Source of the DNA: Bacillota bacterium
GTDB taxonomy: Bacteria > Bacillota > Clostridia > Christensenellales > Aristaeellaceae
NCBI GenBank assembly: GCA_023411375.1
Contig: JAEYOW010000052.1
Coordinates: 62,001-126,000 of the forward strand
DNA length: 64,000 nt
Direction of reading: 5' to 3'
Shown here: piece after piece, positions 58,766-64,000 of the stretch
Layout: each line of letters begins with the position of its first letter
How positions within the stretch are numbered: the first letter of the stretch is position 1
The notes under the pieces: generated by a model
Database searches by the model: none
What the model was told of the DNA's origin: nothing
Seen by the model: only the letters and a program-made list of their open reading frames with translations
Made by a program: the position numbers and the translations under genes

Positions 58766-60256
58766 TCAGTTTTTTGCGACGGCGCTCCAAAGATCATGCC
58801 ATGGGGTATTCTGTGGCAGAGAGGCAAAATCGCTCCGGTTGTAAACGGCGAGCACGCGGCCGTCCCTCACCTGTATCAGCCTGTCCGCCAGCGCGAGCGA
58901 ATCCGCAAGGTTGACGGCCAGAATCACAACGGCGACGCCCTTCTCAAGCAGCCGGTCCAGCAGCTTCCAAATCTGCATGCGCCGCTCCACGTCCGCGCGC
59001 ATAAAGGGTTGCACGCAAACGGCGACCTTGGGGCGCTGCAACAGGATTCGAGAATAGATCAGGTCGTATTTTTCCTTTTCAGTAAGCGTCTCCACGGGCA
59101 GGTCAAATACCTCCCGGCCGAGCAACGGCTCAAACTCACGCCGCACGCCGGCACGCGGGGCCCTTCGCCTCCAAATGCCGGGGAAACGGTGATCCATCGT
59201 AAAACAGAGGTTGTCCATGTAGCTCAGGTGGGGGAAAAGCATCGATTGTGTAGGCAGCTTCTGGATGACGGCGATCTCGCGGCTTCGGGAAGCCTGAAAG
59301 GGCTCGCCCCCAACGTAAATCTGTCCGCTGTCGGGCTTCTGCTCGCCGTCAAGCAGGGCGATCAGGTCGTTGAGAATGTGGTTATTCAGGTCCTGCACCA
59401 CAACGCATTCGCCCGCCATCAGGCGCGCGGTCAGGGCCTTGATACGCCCGCAGCTGAGGTCGCGCAATTCCAGAGCGGGAGGCAAACATGCACATGCCGC
59501 TTTCGTACGCTCCTGCCGCCGGACAAGCTCCGCGAATGCCTCCACCCCAAAGCACTGTAGCAGCTCCGGCGCGGTATCGGCGGTGGAAAGCACCTTGGCG
59601 ATCTGTCCGTTGAGCATCATGGCCGCGCGCCCGCAGATTTGGCGCGCTTCCTCATAATGGCGGCTCACATACAAAAAAGAGATTCCCTTGGCTGCGTAGT
59701 GGCGAAGAATATCATGCAAATCGCCAAGCCGCGCCTCGCTGACGACGGTTCCCGGCTCGATGAGCACAATCAGCCTACAGCCGGCCACAACCGCCTTAAC
59801 CAGCTCCGTCACAAAGCGCGGGAACGCCGATAGCTCCCGCGCGTAAACATCGGCGGAAAGCTTGACGCCGATTTCGTTTAAAAAGGGCTGGAGCTGGCGG
59901 CTTAATACCTTGCGCCGGATAACGCGTTTTTTAAATCCCTGGCGCAGCACAAACACATTATCCGCCACGGTCAGGTCGTCGGCAAGCCCGCTGCGGTTTT
60001 CAATCAGGGCGATACGGTTGTAGCTGCCGTCGGAATACTGCCAATGATTCACAAGCTGGCTGTGATAATACACGTACCCATAATGAATGGGCAGGTTTTG
60101 CCTGAGCAGCTTGAAAAGCGATGTTATTCCCGTATCGTTTACGGGAATCAGCCCTACGATCTCGCCCGCGTCAATTGTCAAGCAAAAATGGTTGAGCTCC
60201 GTCACGCCCTGTTCCAGGTAGGTGACGCGGTCCATTCGGAGCACTTCCTCCTTCAT
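58766..60256 (-). CDS. degenerate tandem ABC ATPase (RbsA/MglA-like pseudo-ATPase)
   Basis: This 496-residue protein aligns over its length with two-domain sugar-ABC ATPases, but nearly all nucleotide motifs are lost. In domain 1 the Walker A place reads GLIPVNDTGITSL (Ile44 for Lys), the signature LSAFPRFV, and Walker B VLIEPG (Ile166 for Asp, Glu167 kept). In domain 2 the places read VVQDLNNHILND, LTEKEKY and VCVQPF (Gln for Glu). The frame has no stop and the fold pattern is kept, so selection on a non-ATPase role is likely. Its ATG overlaps the kinase gene. With a kinase and regulator upstream, a signalling role is inferred. Confidence 0.75.
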   Translation of the reverse strand: MKEEVLRMDRVTYLEQGVTELNHFCLTIDAGEIVGLIPVNDTGITSLFKLLRQNLPIHYGYVYYHSQLVNHWQYSDGSYNRIALIENRSGLADDLTVADNVFVLRQGFKKRVIRRKVLSRQLQPFLNEIGVKLSADVYARELSAFPRFVTELVKAVVAGCRLIVLIEPGTVVSEARLGDLHDILRHYAAKGISFLYVSRHYEEARQICGRAAMMLNGQIAKVLSTADTAPELLQCFGVEAFAELVRRQERTKAACACLPPALELRDLSCGRIKALTARLMAGECVVVQDLNNHILNDLIALLDGEQKPDSGQIYVGGEPFQASRSREIAVIQKLPTQSMLFPHLSYMDNLCFTMDHRFPGIWRRRAPRAGVRREFEPLLGREVFDLPVETLTEKEKYDLIYSRILLQRPKVAVCVQPFMRADVERRMQIWKLLDRLLEKGVAVVILAVNLADSLALADRLIQVRDGRVLAVYNRSDFASLPQNTPWHDLWSAVAKN

Positions 60257-61305
60257 GGAAGCACCTCCCTGGAAAACTCGCGGTCGCTTGTGATGGCAGG
60301 CAAGGTAATTTGCACGTCGGTGCCCACCATGGGCATGGAAAAAACGTGGAGTCCATATTCCTCGCCAAACAGCAGATGTATCCGGTTGCTGACGTTGACC
60401 AGCGCCACGCCGCCGCCATGCTCTTCCTGCTCGTCCTGAAAGGCGCGGCCGCTTTTATCCAGCCGTTCGTTCAGTTGGGCGAGCATCGCTTCATTCATGC
60501 CCATGCCGTCGTCGGATACGAGAATCTTGAGCAGCTTTTCCGTCCGTTCCAGCCTGACGGTCAGCTTGCCGGCGCCGATTTTAAACTCCGTGCCGTGGAT
60601 AATACCGTTTTCCAGTATGGGTTGAAGCGTCAGCTTTGGAATGCGGCAGCGGTAGATTTCTTCCTTATCCTCCGGGTCGCATTCGATGCTGAGGCTCAAC
60701 CTGGGGCCAAAGCGGTATTGCTGGATGCGGAAATACGTATCGCAGTTTTGAAGCTCCTCCTCCACGGTGACGAGGTTCTCCAGCTTGCTGATGGTATAGC
60801 GGAAAAAGACGGCCAGCGCCTCCGTCATATCGGCCACGCTGTCAAGCCCGGCTACCAGCGCCTCGCTGCGGATGCTTTCCAGCGTATTGTACAGGAAGTG
60901 CGGGTTGATCTGGTTTTGAAGCGCGCGGTACTGCGCCTGCCGCTTGCTGAATTTGAGCAGGTGCGAGGCGTTGAATTCCTCACGCACGCGGCACATCATG
61001 CGCTCGCTGACGGGGCTTAGGTTGACGCCCGTGATATCTTCAAGCACGGCAAGCGAATAGCCCTCCAAAAACAGCTCCATCCGCCGCTCCGCGCGGCGGT
61101 AGGGGCGTAAGACCCAGAAATACAACGCTGCGCAAAGACCAAACTGGCAGGCCAGTCCCACGGACAGCAGCAACGGCCAGCCGCTGGAATTGTCCCGGCC
61201 CGCAAGCAGGCAGCAAACCGCCAGCAGCAGGACAATCAGCCCCTGAAGTACCGCCAGCACACCAATCCTGCCGCTTAGATGCCGAGCGGGAATATGCTTT
61301 CTCAT
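60253..61305 (-). CDS. LytS/YesM-type sensor histidine kinase with minimal extracytoplasmic loop
   Basis: This 350-residue kinase has two membrane helices (about residues 14-36 and 43-66) joined by a loop of about 6 residues (RDNSSG). It thus lacks the large extracellular Cache domain of typical YesM proteins. A short linker leads to the His_kinase domain with QNQINPHFLYNTLESIRSEA (His136) and an ATPase domain (LQPILENGIIHG, SDDGMGM, GGGVALVNVSNRI). Signal input must come through a partner. I chose the ATG at 61305, 6 bases after GGGAGGA; the ATG at 61311 touches that site. Partner regulator upstream, pseudo-ABC gene downstream. Confidence 0.85.
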   Translation of the reverse strand: MRKHIPARHLSGRIGVLAVLQGLIVLLLAVCCLLAGRDNSSGWPLLLSVGLACQFGLCAALYFWVLRPYRRAERRMELFLEGYSLAVLEDITGVNLSPVSERMMCRVREEFNASHLLKFSKRQAQYRALQNQINPHFLYNTLESIRSEALVAGLDSVADMTEALAVFFRYTISKLENLVTVEEELQNCDTYFRIQQYRFGPRLSLSIECDPEDKEEIYRCRIPKLTLQPILENGIIHGTEFKIGAGKLTVRLERTEKLLKILVSDDGMGMNEAMLAQLNERLDKSGRAFQDEQEEHGGGVALVNVSNRIHLLFGEEYGLHVFSMPMVGTDVQITLPAITSDREFSREVLP

Positions 61306-61319
61306 CGACATTCCTCCCG

Positions 61320-62906
61320 TCAGCCGTATAGCTTGCGGTATTCGCCGGGCGTCAGACCGGTTTCCGCCTTGAAGGTCCGCGTAAAATGCTTGATATCGCC
61401 ATAGCCGACGCCTTTGCAAATTTCAGCGATGGGCTGTCGCGTATCCCTGAGGAGCGCGCGAGCCTCTTCCATGCGGATGCGCGTCAGGTATTTCGCAAAG
61501 CCCTCGCCGGTTTCTTTTTTAAACAGCGTGCTGAAATAGTTGACGCTAAAGCCGATAGCGTCGCTTACCTCCTCCAGCGTAATCGGTTCTGAAAAATGCT
61601 TTCGAATATACAGCTTTGCGCTTCGGATGGGCTGATTGTCCCGCTCCTTGCGCCTGTCGATCGCGTTAAGCATCTGCCTGCGCTGCAAATCCTTCAAGCA
61701 GGCAAACAGCGCCTCGGCGGTGCCGCACTGGCCGCAGCGCTCATTATACGCGCTCAGGATGCGGTCGCTGTCGTCCGCTCCCAGGCGGGTCATAAACAGC
61801 AGGCCGGCACCACGCGCCAGCTCGATCAGCTCCCAACCGCGCGCGCCCTGTACCCCCGCCGCCAGCTTCAGCGCCTCGGCCGCCTGGTCCGCTTCTTCCA
61901 AGCTCATCACATCGATGGCGTGCGTCGCAGCCTGATCGTAGCGCATCTGAAAGCCGAGCTTTAAAACGTCCGAGCCACCGACGCTTCCCTCCAGCATACG
62001 GCCCGTTCCTTCGGTCAGCCGCTCCGCGATCACAGCGCGCGCGCCCAGGAAGGATTCGGAGAGGACGGCTGGGGTAAAGCAGGCGGGGCCGAGCGCCAGC
62101 GAAAAATCTACCGGACCGAACAAGCTTTTTTGCGCCACAAGCTGGTTCAGCCCGTCCCTGAGCTGCGCGCGCAAATGATCAAGCGTTTCGCGCGGATAGT
62201 TCATCACGCCGATGATAGAGGCCCCGGCGCAGTCCAGCACCGCGTCTCCGCAGCCGGCCTCCAAAATGGGCGCAAGCACGTCGCGCGCCTTATTCCGCAC
62301 AATATTGACGGATGCCTCGCCAAACTGTTCGGTATCATAATCGATTTTTAGTAAAAATACCTGATACGCGTCGTTTAGGGCGGTGAAATGATAAACGCGC
62401 TCAAGCTCTTCGGAGGTTTGAGCGGCATAACGCCCAACGGTCAGGTCGGCGATCAGCTTTGCGCGCAGAAGCCGCCTGTCGTCGTCCTGGCTCAGACGCA
62501 GGCACTCCATGTCCGTTTCCTTCTGCTGGCGCGCAAGACAGCGTCCCGCCATCTTTTCCAGCGTATGGTTGAGCGCGTCCCGGTTAATGGGCTTTAGCAG
62601 ATATTCGCCGACGCCGTAATGCAACGCCGTTTGCGCGTAATCGAACTGCGCGTACCCGCTGATGATAATCACCTCAAGCCATGGGGCGCAACGGCGCGCC
62701 TCGCGGATGACCGCCAGGCCGTCACAGCCAGGCATGCGGATATCCGTAATTAAAATATCCGGATGAAGGCTTCGCACAAGCTCCAACGCGTCCGGACCGT
62801 TGGACGCCACGCCCGCCACCTGCAGCCCCAGCCGTTCCCACTGGCCAAGCACCTGAATCAGCTGGCAAATGCGCTCCTCGTCGTCGGCAATCAGCACTCG
62901 AAGCAT
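61320..62906 (-). CDS. AraC-type response regulator (YesN-like)
   Basis: This regulator of 528 residues has an N-terminal receiver (VLIADDEERICQLIQVL; phospho-acceptor Asp55 in ILITDIRMPG; Lys in YLLKPINRDAL), a long middle region (about 125-415) of unknown fold and a C-terminal AraC DNA-binding domain with two helix-turn-helix units (LEEVSDAIGFSVNYFSTLFK and IAEICKGVGYGDIKHFTRTF). YesN-type regulators activate sugar-uptake or polysaccharide-use genes. It starts the three-gene operon; AAGGAGGT precedes the ATG. The adjacent sugar-binding protein gene is a likely target. Confidence 0.88.
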   Translation of the reverse strand: MLRVLIADDEERICQLIQVLGQWERLGLQVAGVASNGPDALELVRSLHPDILITDIRMPGCDGLAVIREARRCAPWLEVIIISGYAQFDYAQTALHYGVGEYLLKPINRDALNHTLEKMAGRCLARQQKETDMECLRLSQDDDRRLLRAKLIADLTVGRYAAQTSEELERVYHFTALNDAYQVFLLKIDYDTEQFGEASVNIVRNKARDVLAPILEAGCGDAVLDCAGASIIGVMNYPRETLDHLRAQLRDGLNQLVAQKSLFGPVDFSLALGPACFTPAVLSESFLGARAVIAERLTEGTGRMLEGSVGGSDVLKLGFQMRYDQAATHAIDVMSLEEADQAAEALKLAAGVQGARGWELIELARGAGLLFMTRLGADDSDRILSAYNERCGQCGTAEALFACLKDLQRRQMLNAIDRRKERDNQPIRSAKLYIRKHFSEPITLEEVSDAIGFSVNYFSTLFKKETGEGFAKYLTRIRMEEARALLRDTRQPIAEICKGVGYGDIKHFTRTFKAETGLTPGEYRKLYG

Positions 62907-62958
62907 GCTGCGTACCTCCTTTGTGTATCTGCGTTAACTGGCCTCAATTGGTATTCAC

Positions 62959-62987
62959 AGTATAGCATATCCGTGCGATCAAGAAAA
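62959..62987 (-). promoter_or_regulatory. possible promoter of the regulator-kinase-pseudo-ABC operon
   Basis: On the minus strand TATACT at 62964-62959 is a good -10 box 53 bases before the regulator start. The -35 place 17 bases upstream reads TTTTCT and is poor, so the promoter may need an activator. Confidence 0.4.
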
Positions 62988-63018
62988 GCGCCGGCCCGCA
63001 ATCAGCAAGGGCCGGCGC
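62983..63018 (-). terminator. terminator after the sugar-binding protein gene
   Basis: GCGCCGGCCC and GGGCCGGCGC form a perfect 10-base stem (62988-62997 with 63009-63018), followed on the minus strand by TTTTCTTG. It separates the binding-protein transcript from the regulator operon. Confidence 0.85.
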
Positions 63019-63062
63019 CTGGCTTCCTACATTTGTTTGGATAGTGGGGAGCCGCTGTTAGG

Positions 63063-63956
63063 TTACTTCTTCAGAACGCTGACGCCGGTATCGGTCACAG
63101 CGCCGCCCAGGCTCTCGCCCTTCAGCGCGTTCACGCAGGCTTCCACGCCCATGGCGCCCATCACATCGGGGTTCTGCGCCATGGTCGCCAGCAGATAACC
63201 GTCCTCAATCAGGCCAAGGATGGCGTCGGACTTGTCAAAGCCCACACCGATGATCGTCTTGCCGGAAGCCTTGATGGCGTTGCCGGCGCCCGTGGTGGAG
63301 CCTTCGTTGCAACCAAAGATGCCAACCACGCCCTGCGTGATGTAGTTCTCGGCAATGGTCTGGCTCTTGGCGGCGTCGCCCTCGCCGTACTGGGTCTCAA
63401 GCAGGGTGTAGGCGGTACCTTCAAACGCGGAGCGGAAACCGGCCTCGCGCTGCACGGTGGAATCGGTGGCGGCGTTAACGTTGATGATGCCGATGCTGCC
63501 CTCGGTGATGCCGGCGGCGGTCAACGCGGCAACCATTTCTTCGCCGGCGGTCTTGCCCGCGGCCTTGTTGTCGGTGGAGAAGGTGGCTTCGGCTTCCACA
63601 TTGGCGGGAGAGTCAACGTAGACGATTTTCACGCCGGCGGCCTGCGCTTCTTTAAGCGCGGAGGAGATGGCGTCGGGGCCGTTCGCGGCAACCATGATGG
63701 CATTGTAGCCGCCGGCTACGGCGTTGTTGACGCACTCAATCTGCTGCGCGTCGTCCTTGGTGTTGGGGGCCATGAAGGTGACGGTAACGCCAAGCTCGGC
63801 TGCCTTGGCCTCCGCGCCTTCCTTCAGGGTAACCCAGTGCTGGTCGATGGAATCCATAGTGATCAGGGCGATTTTAGCATCGCTCTCGGCCACGGCGGCG
63901 GTGAACAGTCCAAAGCATAGGCACAGAGCACAGAGGATCGCAAGAGTCTTTTTCAT
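63063..63956 (-). CDS. sugar ABC transporter substrate-binding protein (RbsB-like)
   Basis: This 297-residue exported protein belongs to the periplasmic-binding-protein-4 (ribose/galactose) family. The signal peptide (1 to about 23) ends in AAVAES. The mature chain starts KIALITMDSIDQHWVTLKEG and contains NTKDDAQQIECVNNAVAGGY, ANGPDAISSALKEAQAAGVK, VDSPAN and GVGFDKSDAILGLIEDGYL, the hinge and ligand-pocket strands of the family. No lipobox is obvious. The sugar is not predictable. The ATG follows GGAGG. Permease and working ATPase genes are not in the window and may lie elsewhere. The downstream regulator operon probably controls or reads its transport system. Confidence 0.88.
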   Translation of the reverse strand: MKKTLAILCALCLCFGLFTAAVAESDAKIALITMDSIDQHWVTLKEGAEAKAAELGVTVTFMAPNTKDDAQQIECVNNAVAGGYNAIMVAANGPDAISSALKEAQAAGVKIVYVDSPANVEAEATFSTDNKAAGKTAGEEMVAALTAAGITEGSIGIINVNAATDSTVQREAGFRSAFEGTAYTLLETQYGEGDAAKSQTIAENYITQGVVGIFGCNEGSTTGAGNAIKASGKTIIGVGFDKSDAILGLIEDGYLLATMAQNPDVMGAMGVEACVNALKGESLGGAVTDTGVSVLKK

Positions 63957-64000
63957 GGTTTAACCTCCTAATATTTTATCCATAAGCGGTTTTTAGCCGC

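Noticed and set aside
58766..60256. Degenerate ABC gene as a plain pseudogene
   Set aside because: The frame is open for 496 codons, coupled to the kinase gene by overlap, and the motif changes are substitutions without stops or frameshifts.
1..64000. tRNA, rRNA, insertion sequence, prophage or CRISPR features
   Set aside because: None was recognised on either strand by reading; a dedicated tRNA or covariance search could still reveal a small RNA.

Overview
The window is 64 kb of G+C-rich chromosomal DNA from an anaerobic, spore-forming-lineage member of the Bacillota, class Clostridia. The evidence is a SpoIID-type protein, a SpoVB-type flippase, BofA, the Asp23/AmaP/DUF2273 cluster, the order rbgA-rnhB-comM-dprA-topA-trmFO-hslVU, and CggR-controlled glycolytic genes. 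Two separate [FeFe]-hydrogenase loci indicate a fermentative, hydrogen-handling metabolism. I cannot name a species. No rRNA, tRNA, CRISPR array, transposase or phage gene was seen, so this looks like core chromosome with a few decaying genes.

Layout. 1-6.5 kb: the 3' end of a SpoIID/SH3-repeat wall protein, a tRNA methyltransferase, a SpoVB-like flippase (minus strand), a dCMP deaminase and an acetyltransferase. 6.5-11.4 kb: a DUF6062 gene (minus), then an operon of SPOR protein, DRTGG protein, GHKL ATPase, atypical (probably sensory) [FeFe] hydrogenase, second DRTGG protein and PHP phosphoesterase. 11.4-15 kb: a frameshifted acetyltransferase, then a promoter, a cobalamin riboswitch and a BtuFCD-type vitamin B12 importer. 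15.1-20.2 kb: an electron-bifurcating NAD(P)-linked [FeFe] hydrogenase operon (hndA, GHKL ATPase, hndB, hndC, hndD) closed by a strong terminator. 20.2-21.7 kb: gene debris (the effector domain of a LysR regulator, a broken lipoprotein) and a small membrane protein. 21.7-37 kb: a long housekeeping operon, with a very large two-module GT-C glycosyltransferase and a serine-less hydrolase inserted into the usual gene order. 37-50.6 kb: hisS-aspS, then asp23-amaP-DUF2273-nusB-M22 peptidase-like-folD-xseAB-ispA, then a DUF212 membrane protein, DUF6106, a cysteine desulfurase and thiI, with bofA convergent. 51-55.8 kb: cggR-pgk-tpiA-gpmI behind a promoter and a recognisable CggR operator, but without gapA. 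55.9-58.7 kb: another frameshifted acetyltransferase, CapA (minus) and a sugar isomerase/epimerase. 58.8-64 kb (minus): a sugar-binding protein, then a three-gene operon of AraC-type response regulator, LytS/YesM-type kinase and a tandem ABC 'ATPase' that has lost nearly all nucleotide-binding motifs.

Two modules stand out. First, the last operon pairs a two-component system whose kinase has almost no extracytoplasmic domain with a pseudo-ABC-ATPase and lies next to a sugar-binding protein. I infer a transport-coupled sugar-sensing device in which the dead ATPase may act as a signalling adaptor. Second, the atypical hydrogenase operon has Ala at one of the two adjacent Cys positions of the first H-cluster motif and lies among DRTGG, GHKL and PHP signalling-type genes. 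It looks like an H2 or redox sensor beside the catalytic Hnd enzyme, although no hydrogenase maturase (HydE/F/G) is in the window. All calls were made by reading the sequence; nothing was searched against databases.
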